Below are positions 1 through 6,487 of a stretch of DNA of 56,366 bases, in pieces. The stretch is from a virus. Below the pieces are notes generated by a model. That model saw nothing but the letters and a program-made list of their open reading frames with translations. It had not been told where the DNA came from and ran no database searches. A program made the position numbers and the translations under genes. Where the stretch lies: positions 1 to 56,366 of IMG/VR virus record IMGVR_UViG_3300037840_000311. One strand, written 5' to 3'. Numbering within the stretch: the first letter of the stretch is position 1; every line of letters starts with the position of its first letter.

Positions 1-127
1 AGCACCAAAGTAACGAAGCAATCCGTACCCTTCAACCCGGCAGAACTCGCGACATGGGCCGAGGCTATGAAACTGGCGGCCCTCATCAACGGAAGCCAGT
101 TGTTTCAATCGGCGGGCCTGTTCATCA
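1..127. repeat. 127-bp terminal direct repeat, left copy
   Basis: Bases 1-127 are identical to 56240-56366. An exact 127-base overlap, together with a gene reading through the join, is what a circular molecule assembled with a 127-mer graph looks like, so the unit length is 56239 bp. A true short terminal repeat of a linear virus is the alternative, but the exact length of 127 favours an assembly overlap. Confidence 0.93.
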
Positions 128-369
128 TCCCCCAGGACCCGAAGCACGTTCACTCCGGCGCCTACATCCCTTCGTGGGTAGCAGGACCAGGCGGATTCCA
201 GGAGCCCGTCAACGGCAATCAGTATTTCATCCACTTCCGGTACTCGAATGGAATGGAAGGAATGAACGCAGGCCTGGTGCGCGAGAAGTTCAAGAGTTTC
301 CCGAATTCCCCGACGTACGTTTTGGGAACGCTTTTGGTGGAAGTTCAGCAGGGCGCGCGTACCGCATGA
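1..369 (+). CDS. Hypothetical small protein (5' end lies at 56237 across the circular join)
   Basis: This is the main part of a 123-residue protein whose GTG start is at 56237-56239; position 1 is the first base of codon 2. The N-terminus reads MSTKVTKQSVPFNP, followed by a hydrophobic helix-like stretch (AEAMKLAALINGSQ) and a compact, aromatic, glycine-containing domain (residues around 50-100 of the full protein) without a motif I recognise. The GTG overlaps the stop of the lipoprotein gene upstream (GTGA), and the stop at 367-369 overlaps the next ATG (ATGA), so translation is coupled on both sides. No function can be named. Confidence 0.8.
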   Translation, partial: STKVTKQSVPFNPAELATWAEAMKLAALINGSQLFQSAGLFIIPQDPKHVHSGAYIPSWVAGPGGFQEPVNGNQYFIHFRYSNGMEGMNAGLVREKFKSFPNSPTYVLGTLLVEVQQGARTA

Positions 370-536
370 CCGCGACGGAGCGCAGCTTGGTTCTATCGAC
401 TCCTCAACTCGATTGCGAAGCTTGTCAGACGCAATCGATTCACACCGCAGAGGACTGGAAACTCCATCCGTACGCCGGCCACGGTTTCAGCCCGGAGCGC
501 GGATGGAGTCACCCGAATCTTGGGAAAGCAAAATGA
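366..536 (+). CDS. Small Cys/His-containing hypothetical protein (56 aa)
   Basis: The ATG at 366 overlaps the preceding stop as ATGA. The 56-residue product has a C-x-x-C pair (CEAC) near residue 17, followed by histidines in a WKLHPYAGHGF segment, the arrangement of a small metal-binding or zinc-ribbon-like phage protein. It ends GKAK and its stop overlaps the next ATG at 533. I recognise the general type as a short phage accessory protein but not a named family. Confidence 0.65.
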   Translation: MTATERSLVLSTPQLDCEACQTQSIHTAEDWKLHPYAGHGFSPERGWSHPNLGKAK

Positions 537-664
537 AGCGCTGGGTATTCTGGCTGATTTTGGTTCCACTATTTGCTTGGTTTGGCCGGGATGGAGGGAA
601 TTGGAATCAGTGGCGAGTTTTTGGGGATAAACCGCCGTTCGCCAGTTGGGGCAATTTGAAATAG
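533..664 (+). CDS. 43-aa single-helix membrane peptide
   Basis: The ATG at 533 overlaps the previous stop. The product starts MKRWVFWLILVPLFAW, one hydrophobic N-terminal helix behind two basic residues, so it is probably an inner-membrane or exported peptide. The C-terminal third (GDKPPFASWGN) is encoded by a reverse-oriented copy of the recurrent gene-junction element at 622-681, so this end is probably a product of that element rather than a conserved domain. It is the last gene of its short plus-strand group; minus-strand genes converge on it from the right. Confidence 0.5.
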   Translation: MKRWVFWLILVPLFAWFGRDGGNWNQWRVFGDKPPFASWGNLK

Positions 665-681
665 TCAGGGCGCGGCGGCGG
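622..681 (-). repeat. Gene-junction element, reverse orientation
   Basis: The plus strand reads GGGATAAACCGCCGTTCGCC, the reverse complement of the conserved 3' half of the junction element (GGCGAACGGCGGTTTATCCC). After 19 bases come CAGGGCGCGGCGGC, the other end of the element. It overlaps the 3' end of the 43-aa gene and its stop, at the convergence with the minus-strand group. Confidence 0.8.
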
Positions 682-752
682 TTTCGTTTCATTTCCAGCC
701 CTACGAGAATCCCAAGTCTCAGGGCATCAGGACTCGAGCGCATCTTCGACGG

Positions 753-956
753 TCACGCCGGGTCCATCAACTTCGCCGCGAGCCTCAGAGCGCATTCTAC
801 CCCGCACACATGCTGATGTTTTGCGACAGCCTGAAACTCCCACGGCGCTATCAGAACTAAGCCGTCATCGGTACGCCAGACGCGCCACCAGTGATTTGTC
901 TCGCCCTTGAAGACGTTGCAGATATCGCACGTATACGGATTGGCTAATTCCGCCAT
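753..956 (-). CDS. Small zinc-ribbon-like protein (67 aa)
   Basis: The product has two Cys pairs, CDIC near residue 10 and a CGVEC segment near residue 51, with a Trp-rich middle (NHWWRVWRTDDG). This fits a treble-clef or zinc-ribbon fold of the kind phages use in small regulatory or DNA-binding proteins. Its ATG (956-954) overlaps the stop of the membrane-protein gene upstream on the same strand. It is the last gene of the minus-strand run that starts at 2253. The partner and function are unknown. Confidence 0.7.
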   Translation of the reverse strand: MAELANPYTCDICNVFKGETNHWWRVWRTDDGLVLIAPWEFQAVAKHQHVCGVECALRLAAKLMDPA

Positions 957-1129
957 CAGGACGCCTTTTGTTTGGCCGCATCTGTTGCCGCAGGTTGAGG
1001 ATCGGCATTGCGCGGAGGATCTTTCACCAGGACTCGATAGCGCATCATGCAGACAATCCGCGCCACGGGTCCAAATAGCGCTTCAATAATCAAGCAGGCA
1101 GCGAACGCCCACAACGCATCACCCAGCAT
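956..1129 (-). CDS. 57-aa membrane protein with junction-type C-terminal tail
   Basis: The ATG at 1129-1127 overlaps the end of the J-domain gene by 11 bases. Residues 5-25 (ALWAFAACLIIEALFGPVA) form one membrane helix, followed by a short basic stretch. The tail PQPAATDAAKQKAS is one of the recurrent Pro/Ala/Lys tails that the gene-junction element encodes in this genome (compare PTDAANKKESS at the end of the holin-like protein). The TGA overlaps the next ATG. Confidence 0.6.
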   Translation of the reverse strand: MLGDALWAFAACLIIEALFGPVARIVCMMRYRVLVKDPPRNADPQPAATDAAKQKAS

Positions 1130-1772
1130 GGGCAGGCTCCGGTTTCGGCGGGAATAGGACCGCTTCCGCTTTGGAAATCAGCACGCTCATTTCATGCCGC
1201 TGCTTTTTCATCCCCTCATCAGTCACGCCATCGGGATGGTAACGAATGCGCGCCTCTTTGATGAACGGAGCCGGATTTGCGGCAACGTTCTCACGCGGGA
1301 CATTCAGGATTGAGGCAATGGTTTGTATCGCCCCTTCGCGATTGGTTTCAGGTGACGGTGCTTCGAGCCTTGCCCAGCCCTTGTACTGCTCATTCCCTCT
1401 TGTGACTCCGTAGCGGTCCACCATGCGAAGCGCTTCGAGGGATTTCGCGATAGCGCGGAGGTTGTCCTGCCAATCGCCGAATCGATCGCATGGGAACGAC
1501 ATGGAGCCTTTCGGGGAATCGAAGGATAGAACCACCCCAGGCCCGCCGTATCCGTTTTTCCAGTTGCCGGAGCGCGGCCAGCCATCATTTCGGATATCGT
1601 CTCGCGTCAACCCTTCGATCTGGATAACCGTATCGTGGGCGCCCAAGCGCTGCAGTTCGTATTCGAGCTCATCCAGGGTTTTGACGTAGGTAGCGCGGAA
1701 GGTTGCATCGCGGCGCTTTTCGGTACGTTCTACCGGCCAGTGATCGAGTGGGCGAAATTGAGCGTTCAGCAT
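1119..1772 (-). CDS. J-domain (DnaJ-like) protein
   Basis: The protein has 217 residues. Near the C-terminus, an ARIRYHPDG segment (HPD at residues 179-181) is followed by a helix (HEMSVLISKAEAVLF), which matches helix II, the HPD loop and helix III of a J-domain, the part that stimulates the ATPase of Hsp70 (DnaK). The first 150 residues have no recognised domain. A J-domain at the C-terminus, rather than the N-terminus of a canonical DnaJ, is known from phage and cytoplasmic J-proteins. It probably recruits host DnaK to a viral process such as replication-complex remodelling or virion-protein folding. The start overlaps the neighbouring gene's stop (1772). Confidence 0.7.
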   Translation of the reverse strand: MLNAQFRPLDHWPVERTEKRRDATFRATYVKTLDELEYELQRLGAHDTVIQIEGLTRDDIRNDGWPRSGNWKNGYGGPGVVLSFDSPKGSMSFPCDRFGDWQDNLRAIAKSLEALRMVDRYGVTRGNEQYKGWARLEAPSPETNREGAIQTIASILNVPRENVAANPAPFIKEARIRYHPDGVTDEGMKKQRHEMSVLISKAEAVLFPPKPEPAHAG

Positions 1773-1981
1773 CAGGCGTTTCTCTTTTTGGTTTGGCCTT
1801 GAGATTCAGCAAGGTCTGTTTCTGTCTCGAGCGCGGCGGCTGTCCCGTTCTGCGCTTTCCGGGCTTTTGCTAATCCGCCTTGTCGCGCGATTTCCTGCCG
1901 TTCCTCAGCCGTGAGGACCTGTGCCCGGTTCTTCCCACCGATCCGGCCCAGTGCTGCCGCAGCTCCGTTCTTGCGCTTCAT
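1772..1981 (-). CDS. Small basic protein with GGLA motif (69 aa)
   Basis: The product begins MKRKNGAAAALGRIGGKNRA and carries EEIARQGGLAKA-like sequence (RQEIARQGGLAKARKA) in the middle. The short R-E-I-x-R-Q-G-G-L-A motif also occurs in the 66-aa protein at 54547-54747, so the two may be distant paralogues. High Lys/Arg content suggests nucleic-acid binding. It sits between the Cys-rich protein and the J-domain protein with overlapping start and stop codons. The function is unknown. Confidence 0.65.
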   Translation of the reverse strand: MKRKNGAAAALGRIGGKNRAQVLTAEERQEIARQGGLAKARKAQNGTAAALETETDLAESQGQTKKRNA

Positions 1982-2253
1982 GCCGGTATCCCGCGCCTGA
2001 TTTCATGTTTACTTTTCTCGAGCGCCCGTTCTCGAAGCGTTCCGGCCCATTCATGCGCGCCGGATTCAGCGAGCTTATCAGCCTTGGTAAGCAACTCGCG
2101 CGGCGTACACTGACAGTGTTCCAAGCATTTGTAGCAGCGGTGACAGTGGTCTAAGAAGTTCCCGGTTTCGCACCGGCAAGGGAACCCGATCACGCAACCG
2201 CGCGATTCTTCAACTCCGCAACACCAGCACCGACGTGGCCCAATTCTATTCAT
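1978..2253 (-). CDS. Cys/His-rich zinc-binding hypothetical protein (91 aa)
   Basis: I chose the ATG at 2253 (MNRIGPRRCWCCG) because a sigma70-type promoter lies at 2264-2292 and a start further upstream would overlap it. The first 50 residues hold about eleven cysteines and several histidines (CWCCG, CRCETG, DHCHRCYKCLEHCQC), enough for two or three zinc sites, followed by a charged helix. It is the first gene of the minus-strand group. It probably binds nucleic acid or protein; no family is recognised. Confidence 0.65.
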   Translation of the reverse strand: MNRIGPRRCWCCGVEESRGCVIGFPCRCETGNFLDHCHRCYKCLEHCQCTPRELLTKADKLAESGAHEWAGTLRERALEKSKHEIRRGIPA

Positions 2254-2263
2254 CGAAGTCCTC

Positions 2264-2292
2264 AGTGTAAAGCCTTTTCTGCTTAGCGTCAA
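2264..2292 (-). promoter_or_regulatory. Sigma70-type promoter for the minus-strand group
   Basis: Reading the minus strand, TTGACG (2292-2287) and TACACT (2269-2264) are separated by exactly 17 bases. The predicted transcript starts only a few bases before the ATG at 2253, giving a very short leader. The -35 box lies in the first of two 20-bp direct repeats. Confidence 0.65.
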
Positions 2293-2349
2293 GTACTCAG
2301 ACGGGTACTAGGTAAAGAATTCTTTTGCGTTTCTGCTTAGCGTCAAGTA
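2276..2349 (+). repeat. Two 20-bp direct repeats in the divergent promoter region
   Basis: TTTCTGCTTAGCGTCAAGTA occurs at 2276-2295 and again at 2330-2349, 54 bases apart. The copies overlap the -35 box of the minus-strand promoter and the spacer and first -10 base of the plus-strand promoter, so they are good candidates for operator sites. A shorter relative (TTTAGCGTCAA) lies at the minus-strand promoter near 43560. Confidence 0.75.
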
Positions 2350-2353
2350 GAAT
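2324..2353 (+). promoter_or_regulatory. Plus-strand promoter giving a probably leaderless transcript
   Basis: TTTGCG (2324-2329), 18 bases, then TAGAAT (2348-2353). The ATG at 2360 begins after only six more bases, where transcription would normally start, so the mRNA would be leaderless. No Shine-Dalgarno sequence fits between the -10 box and the ATG. The same 6-base geometry recurs at 50189-50201 and 36473-36485. Confidence 0.5.
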
Positions 2354-2359
2354 TAGGAC

Positions 2360-2656
2360 ATGAACACCGAAAACAATGAACATCTGATCGACCGAATTCA
2401 AATTCTCTTGCTCGGTTTTGAAGGGCGCATTGAGAAGCGTTTCATCGCACTAGAAAATAAGATGTCCGATGGCTTCGGTGCCGCGAATACTCGCCTGGAT
2501 TCCATCGACCGCCGTCTCACGCTCCATGCGGGCGCACTCGCTCACATTGTCGAATGGACCAATAAATACGAAGAAGAATTAATTCGTATGGCGTCCGAAT
2601 TGGCCGACGTGAAACAGCGGCTCGGCAAGTTGGAAAACCCGGCGGTGATTTCATGA
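2360..2656 (+). CDS. Coiled-coil protein (98 aa)
   Basis: The protein is almost entirely heptad-like helix (LIDRIQILLLGFEGRIEKRF, then TRLDSIDRRL and EEELIRMASELADVKQRLG), so it is a dimeric or trimeric coiled coil with no membrane helix. The ATG lies six bases after a TAGAAT -10 box. The stop overlaps the ATG of the DnaJ-type zinc-finger gene. It may be a structural, scaffolding or regulatory protein; nothing in the sequence decides. Confidence 0.7.
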   Translation: MNTENNEHLIDRIQILLLGFEGRIEKRFIALENKMSDGFGAANTRLDSIDRRLTLHAGALAHIVEWTNKYEEELIRMASELADVKQRLGKLENPAVIS

Positions 2657-2892
2657 CCTTTGAAATCCCCTGTCTCGAATGCTCCGGCGCTGGATTCTTC
2701 GGTGGTAACGGCCCCCAGGTTGAGCGCCGATGTGAAGCGTGCAACGGAACCGGCGTACTCGTGGAAGATGGGTTAGTGAACGTGCGGCCTGTTCCGAAGT
2801 CTGTTTTCTATTCGATGACCAAGGATGAGGGTAAGACGCTGTTTCATCAGATGGAGGAACGGCGCAGCCATCGGGAGTGTTTTGGTAATTAA
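2653..2892 (+). CDS. DnaJ-type zinc-finger protein (79 aa)
   Basis: Two CxxCxGxG modules, CLECSGAG (Cys 7 and 10) and CEACNGTG (Cys 27 and 30), form one four-cysteine zinc site of the type found in the central domain of DnaJ. There is no J-domain in this protein. A separate J-domain protein lies 0.9 kb away on the other strand (1119-1772), so DnaJ-like functions appear split over two genes. In DnaJ this zinc finger contributes to substrate binding and transfer to DnaK; here a chaperone or RNA-binding role is inferred. The start overlaps the previous stop. Confidence 0.75.
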   Translation: MTFEIPCLECSGAGFFGGNGPQVERRCEACNGTGVLVEDGLVNVRPVPKSVFYSMTKDEGKTLFHQMEERRSHRECFGN

Positions 2893-2894
2893 AT

Positions 2895-3218
2895 ATGTCA
2901 AAAAATAAAAAGCCTAAAAATAAAAAGCCTAAGGATTTAGCAGCCTCAGACGGCGCAGGCGTGGACAGTCAGGAGCGCGGAGGCGAGCCGTCAGCATTCG
3001 TGCAAGCGGATCGGATTTCAGATCGCATCGTGGATATTCTGAATGAGGAGCGGACCAAACCCGGCTTTAATCCAGTTCAGGCTTTCGCGGGCCAACTGCT
3101 AGCGATTCTTTCATTCGCGAGAACCGCGCCAGTCCCGCGACCTCAGCCAATGGCGAACCCGTCCGCTCCAGACCTTGCCCCACCGTCCAGCCCAAAAACC
3201 AAAGGAGACCCCGCGTGA
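2895..3218 (+). CDS. Hypothetical protein with Lys-rich duplicated N-terminus (107 aa)
   Basis: The start codon follows the previous stop after two bases. The N-terminus MSKNKKPKNKKPKD contains an in-frame tandem duplication of KNKKPK, visible in the DNA as a repeated AAAAATAAAAAGCCT. The middle is a short helical domain (DRISDRIVDILNEERTKPG). The end is a Pro-rich tail (SAPDLAPPSSPKTKGDPA) encoded by a junction-type sequence with CAGCCCAAAAACCAAAGGAG, which also supplies the ribosome-binding site of the next gene. The function is unknown. Confidence 0.65.
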   Translation: MSKNKKPKNKKPKDLAASDGAGVDSQERGGEPSAFVQADRISDRIVDILNEERTKPGFNPVQAFAGQLLAILSFARTAPVPRPQPMANPSAPDLAPPSSPKTKGDPA

Positions 3219-3805
3219 TTATCAGACCAGAACCCAACAAGCCCCTAACCGTAAACTTGCTCTACGCCTCAGCCAAAGAGACCAAGGGGAAATACGGCAT
3301 CGACTTTCAATACACCTTGCAAGGTGGACATGCGCTCTTCGTCCCACCGATCGCGCACGATGAAATCCAGAAACTTCACGCCGGCCCAGGCGAACCGTTC
3401 ACGCTGACAAAAAGCATCGGGCAAGGAAATCAAGCCGTCTGGAAAGTAGAACGTATTGTACAAAACGGCGGGAACGAGCCAGGAAATGTCCAACAGGTTG
3501 AACAACCGGGCGGCCAGCCTTCCGGGATGAACCGCCCAGTTGAGCCACTCCCTCTTAGGAGCTCTATTGCCCCGAAGTCTATCACAAACGGAAACAAGCC
3601 GGTATCGGTCATGCCGACCGCGCCCACGCTGACCACGCGGCAATCGAGCGCCATGGTTCGGCAACTGATCGCCGCCGTCGATGCCTGCAAACTCGCTCAG
3701 GACTACGCCAAGTCTCAGAATATCGAGTTTGAAATCACAAGCGATATCATCTGCCGAGTGGCCATCACCGGGGGGATTCAGAGCTTCAAGGAGGGAGTTT
3801 ACTGA
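3215..3805 (+). CDS. Hypothetical protein, possibly single-stranded-DNA-binding-like (196 aa)
   Basis: The GTG start at 3215 overlaps the previous stop and follows AAAGGAG. Residues 10-85 are a small beta-rich domain (LTVNLLYASAKETKGKYG, then GGHALFVPP and PFTLTKSIGQGNQAVWKVER), the pattern of an OB-like fold. A Pro/Gln/Asn-rich linker follows, and then a C-terminal helical domain (MVRQLIAAVDACKLAQDYA) ending in an FEITSDIICRVAITG strand. Similar proteins occur in many phages. A single-stranded-DNA-binding or replication role is a guess from this organisation and from the absence of any other SSB here. Confidence 0.65.
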   Translation: MIIRPEPNKPLTVNLLYASAKETKGKYGIDFQYTLQGGHALFVPPIAHDEIQKLHAGPGEPFTLTKSIGQGNQAVWKVERIVQNGGNEPGNVQQVEQPGGQPSGMNRPVEPLPLRSSIAPKSITNGNKPVSVMPTAPTLTTRQSSAMVRQLIAAVDACKLAQDYAKSQNIEFEITSDIICRVAITGGIQSFKEGVY

Positions 3806-4026
3806 TGGCAGACCAGCAGTTTTACACCGTGATTTTGACCACCGTCGGTATAGGCTTGATGAACATGATTTTCACCGGCGCGATGGTTTTCGTCCTCAAT
3901 TCCCGAATAAACGACCTGCGGGCAGACATGAACGCCCGATTCACAAACCTCGAAAAATTGATGGATCAGCGCTTTGAATCGCTGGAACAGGAGTTTATTC
4001 ACCATCGCCACGAGGATGCCCAATGA
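3805..4026 (+). CDS. Membrane-anchored coiled-coil protein (73 aa)
   Basis: One N-terminal membrane helix (residues 8-31, VILTTVGIGLMNMIFTGAMV) is followed by a coiled coil (INDLRADMNARFTNLEKLMD and onward). This layout resembles small phage proteins of the holin or spanin-accessory kind and the 62-aa protein at 43342-43530. The start overlaps the previous stop as TGATG, and its own stop overlaps the next ATG. Confidence 0.65.
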   Translation: MADQQFYTVILTTVGIGLMNMIFTGAMVFVLNSRINDLRADMNARFTNLEKLMDQRFESLEQEFIHHRHEDAQ

Positions 4027-4481
4027 GCGGATTTGTAAAGACTCCCACGGAGCGAGAATTAGAAATCCTGCGCTATCGGCTGGACAAGTTAGAAAAGCGT
4101 GTTGAGGATTTAGCCGCGACACCCCAACCCCCTTCGGGCGAACAGGAGCGCGGTAGCGAAGGGCGCGCGGCAGAGTTTTACGCTGGTTTGGATTATCGCT
4201 CCCTTGATGCCCGTCTGAAAGTTCTGGAGGCGTGGATATTGCCCAGCCGATCAAATCCAGCCACCGCGCCACCGGAGGCCGCGACGGCTACCCCGGCGCC
4301 GCCAAACGAAGATCTTGCGGAAGTACAATACGCCGCCATCAAAGAGAACCACGAAAGAGACCTCCGCATTCCCGATCCAACCAATGCTTACGAATGCGCC
4401 TATCATCAGTTCATCAACCTACTGGAACGAATCATGGCGGCTGAGATTCAACGTCTCCGCACGCTGAAAGGAGTAACCTAG
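4023..4481 (+). CDS. Coiled-coil protein with Pro/Ala-rich linker (152 aa)
   Basis: Residues 8-35 form a coiled coil (TERELEILRYRLDKLEKRVE). An Ala/Pro-rich linker (ATAPPEAATATPAPPNE) leads to a C-terminal helical region. The DNA at 4142-4170 (GGAGCGCGGTAGCG) resembles the end of the junction element inside the coding region. The stop overlaps the GTG of the following mini-gene. It may pair with the membrane coiled-coil protein upstream; no family is recognised. Confidence 0.6.
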   Translation: MSGFVKTPTERELEILRYRLDKLEKRVEDLAATPQPPSGEQERGSEGRAAEFYAGLDYRSLDARLKVLEAWILPSRSNPATAPPEAATATPAPPNEDLAEVQYAAIKENHERDLRIPDPTNAYECAYHQFINLLERIMAAEIQRLRTLKGVT

Positions 4482-4576
4482 TGGACCCACAACCCGGTAG
4501 CGCCGATTGGAATAGCCCGATTGTCGACTTTATTGTCGATTTTACGCTGTTGTACGTCTGGATTGTCGGCAGTTAG
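4481..4576 (+). CDS. 31-aa hydrophobic peptide
   Basis: The GTG at 4481 is preceded by a good ribosome-binding site (AAAGGAG, 7 bases upstream) and immediately follows the previous stop. The peptide reads MDPQPGSADWNSPIVDFIVD and ends in a short hydrophobic helix (TLLYVWIVGS). The ribosome-binding site is the main reason to believe it. Confidence 0.4.
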   Translation: MDPQPGSADWNSPIVDFIVDFTLLYVWIVGS

Positions 4577-4698
4577 TTTCTCGAGACCGGGCCGCAACTT
4601 CTAGCACGCGCATCCTAACCCCTTCGCGTGAAAAAAGGCTGGATCTCCTTCGAGTCCTCACCCCATGGAGTTGTGGCCCGATCTGGAGGGATTGAAAA

Positions 4699-4830
4699 AT
4701 GATCTTTTGGTCTGCTTTTTTCGCAACGATCCTGATAGTAGTCTCCGTCAACGAGTGGCGCGACCGGAGAGACGCCCGCCGCGCCGCCGACAGCCGGAGA
4801 CCTTCGCCGACCGACGAGCCCAAACACTGA
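4699..4830 (+). CDS. 43-aa membrane peptide with PTDEPK-type tail
   Basis: The ATG at 4699 has a strong ribosome-binding site (GGAGGG, 8 bases upstream). The product has one N-terminal membrane helix (MIFWSAFFATILIVVSV), an Arg-rich stretch, and the tail PSPTDEPKH. That tail is shared with minus-strand genes at 24248-24565 and 27739-27933, and is encoded by the copy of the junction element at 4778-4827. The 122 bases before it show nothing clear. Confidence 0.55.
   Translation: MIFWSAFFATILIVVSVNEWRDRRDARRAADSRRPSPTDEPKH
4778..4827 (+). repeat. Gene-junction element, variant tail GAGCCCAAAC
   Basis: GCCGCGCCGCCGACAGCC, then GGAGACCTTCGCCGACC, ending GACGAGCCCAAACAC. The first two thirds match the standard element, and the end is the GAGCCCAAAC variant seen in reverse at most island left borders. 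It encodes the C-terminal tail of the 43-aa membrane peptide. Confidence 0.7.
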
Positions 4831-4861
4831 AGATTTCCAACTGTCAGCCGATAATATTCTC

Positions 4862-5047
4862 ATGATTAAACAAACCGACATTTTTCAAACAGCCCGCCAG
4901 TATCTAGAAGCAAAACGGGATGAAGACGAATTGATAATCAGAACAGCAGGACGGCAATTAGAAGCCTTTGCCTACGTTCAGATGTTGAATACAGGCTTCC
5001 CCAACGGCTCAGGCATACCGGAGCGCGGGAGCGGGAGGCGCGATTGA
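4862..5047 (+). CDS. Hypothetical helical protein (61 aa)
   Basis: The product starts MIKQTDIFQTARQYLEAKRD and is predominantly charged helix, ending in a Gly/Arg-rich tail (GIPERGSGRRD) encoded by DNA resembling a junction-element end (GGAGCGCGGGAGCG). The 100 bases after it, before the DUF5131 gene, hold only a 14-codon open stretch. No family is recognised. Confidence 0.55.
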   Translation: MIKQTDIFQTARQYLEAKRDEDELIIRTAGRQLEAFAYVQMLNTGFPNGSGIPERGSGRRD

Positions 5048-5148
5048 TAACGGAAATAGAACTCCTGAAACTGAGAAATCCCGCGTAGCCGAATCGTATT
5101 CGCTATTCAAGAATTAATTCAGATCGCTCGTACCGCGTTGGTAGTCGA

Positions 5149-6039
5149 ATGACCAAGATCGAATGGACGGACGAGACCTGGAACCCGACCCGCGGTTGCT
5201 CTCGAGTTTCCGAAGGTTGCCGGAATTGCTACGCCGAACGGCAGGCAGCAAGATTCAGTAATTCAAAACGCAGTGATGACGAAACTGTAGAACCGTTTCA
5301 CCTTTTTGCTGAGAGAACGCCAGCCGGCCCGCGTTGGACCGGCCGCGTCGAACTGATTGAGTCTAAGCTAACCGAACCGCTCCACTGGAAAAAGCCCCGG
5401 CGTGTGTTCGTCAACAGCATGTCGGATTTATTCCATGAGGCGCTATCGGATAACGCGATTCAAGAAGTTTTCGCTGTCATGGCCCTTTGCCCCCATATCA
5501 AGTTTCAGGTTCTCACCAAGCGAGCACAACGGATGCGGGAATGGTTGGCACATCCGCACCGGGTCAATTTCACAGCTATCCGCGCAGCGAACCTGGCAAG
5601 CACACACTTTGACCGTTACGAACAATTGACGCGCGCCCCGTATCAATGGCCCCTGGCCAACGTCTGGCTCGGTGTATCTGTAGAAGACCAGGCCAACAAG
5701 GACCGCATCGACCTCTTGCGCCAGACGCCGGCAGCCGTCCGTTTTTTGTCGATTGAACCGCTACTAGAAGACTTCGGCATGTTGAATCCTTTGGGCATCC
5801 ACTGGGTTATCGTAGGCGGGGAATCCGGCCCTCAGGCACGGCCTTGTGACCTCGCATGGATCAGATCTATCCGCGACCAGTGCCGAGCCGCCAGCGTGCC
5901 TCTATTCGTCAAGCAACTGGGAGCACGGCCGGGTTATCAACGTAAAGACGGATGGCGAGATATCGATTTGAAAGACCCAAAGGGCGGCAACTGGGACGAA
6001 TGGCCGCGCGATCTCCGTATCCGGGAGTTTTCCCGATAA
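5149..6039 (+). CDS. DUF5131 / phage Gp37-Gp68 family protein
   Basis: The protein has 296 residues and a characteristic N-terminus: IEWTDETWNPTRGC followed by SEGCRNCYAE, with cysteines at 17, 24 and 27. Later come FVNSMSDLFHEA, a WLGVSVEDQ segment and IVGGESGPQARPC, all hallmarks of the Gp37/Gp68 (DUF5131) family common in phages and mobile elements. The three-cysteine cluster and TIM-barrel-like pattern suggest an iron-sulfur or radical-SAM-like enzyme, but the reaction is not established to my knowledge. The TAA overlaps the ATG of the next gene by one base (TAATG), so the two are coupled. Confidence 0.9.
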   Translation: MTKIEWTDETWNPTRGCSRVSEGCRNCYAERQAARFSNSKRSDDETVEPFHLFAERTPAGPRWTGRVELIESKLTEPLHWKKPRRVFVNSMSDLFHEALSDNAIQEVFAVMALCPHIKFQVLTKRAQRMREWLAHPHRVNFTAIRAANLASTHFDRYEQLTRAPYQWPLANVWLGVSVEDQANKDRIDLLRQTPAAVRFLSIEPLLEDFGMLNPLGIHWVIVGGESGPQARPCDLAWIRSIRDQCRAASVPLFVKQLGARPGYQRKDGWRDIDLKDPKGGNWDEWPRDLRIREFSR

Positions 6040-6485
6040 TGAACGCCACCGCGCGCCCGCGAGTCCAGATCGTTAGAAAAGCCCGTATTCCCAACAAAAG
6101 ATTAAAGCAACGCCGTGGCTCAGTGAAAGATCCAGCCTATCGAGCCTTTGTACGGAGTTTTGGGTGTATCGCTTGCTTCGGCGAACTCATACCGCCAGAC
6201 GAATTGGGCCCACTCGAATGCATGCTCCAAGGTTCAAGAACCGAATGCGCCCACGTCGGAGCCCGCGGTCTCTCCCAGAAGGCATCAGATTACGATTCTC
6301 TGCCTCTCTGTGCAATCGAACACCATCGAGTAGGCCCAGAGTCCCACCACAAGCTAGGGAAGCGATTCTGGGGCTTCCACGGGCTTAACCGAGTAGAACT
6401 TATCCACCAGTTGCAAGAGTTGTGGAAAACTGAAGTATTGGGCTCGACAGCCAAACCAAGAGGGGAATATGGAGGCGCGCGGTAG
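6039..6485 (+). CDS. HNH-like (DUF968/Ref-type) protein
   Basis: I chose the ATG at 6039, which overlaps the previous stop, giving 148 residues. Cysteines 43 and 46 (GCIACF), Cys 70-His 72 (ECAHVG), Cys 91 with His 95-96 (CAIEHHRVG) and His 103-104 form the zinc and catalytic pattern of small HNH nucleases such as DUF968 and P1 Ref-like proteins. The DSLPLC segment corresponds to the ordered-loop asparagine/aspartate region. It probably nicks or cuts DNA during recombination or host takeover. Its first codons (NATARPR) are encoded by part of a junction element. Confidence 0.7.
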   Translation: MNATARPRVQIVRKARIPNKRLKQRRGSVKDPAYRAFVRSFGCIACFGELIPPDELGPLECMLQGSRTECAHVGARGLSQKASDYDSLPLCAIEHHRVGPESHHKLGKRFWGFHGLNRVELIHQLQELWKTEVLGSTAKPRGEYGGAR

Positions 6486-6486
6486 C
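6436..6486 (+). repeat. Gene-junction element, A form
   Basis: ATTGGGCTCGACAGCCAAAC, then GAGGGGAATATGGAGGCGCG, ending CGGTAGCC. This is the left-type (A) half of the element; it overlaps the end of the HNH-like gene and supplies GGAGG-type sequence before the GTG of the methyltransferase gene at 6488. Confidence 0.65.
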
Positions 6487-6487
6487 C

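Noticed and set aside
393-743. Minus-strand open frame of 116 codons
   Set aside because: It lies antisense to three tightly coupled plus-strand genes (1-369, 366-536, 533-664), has no ribosome-binding site and no coherent protein character.
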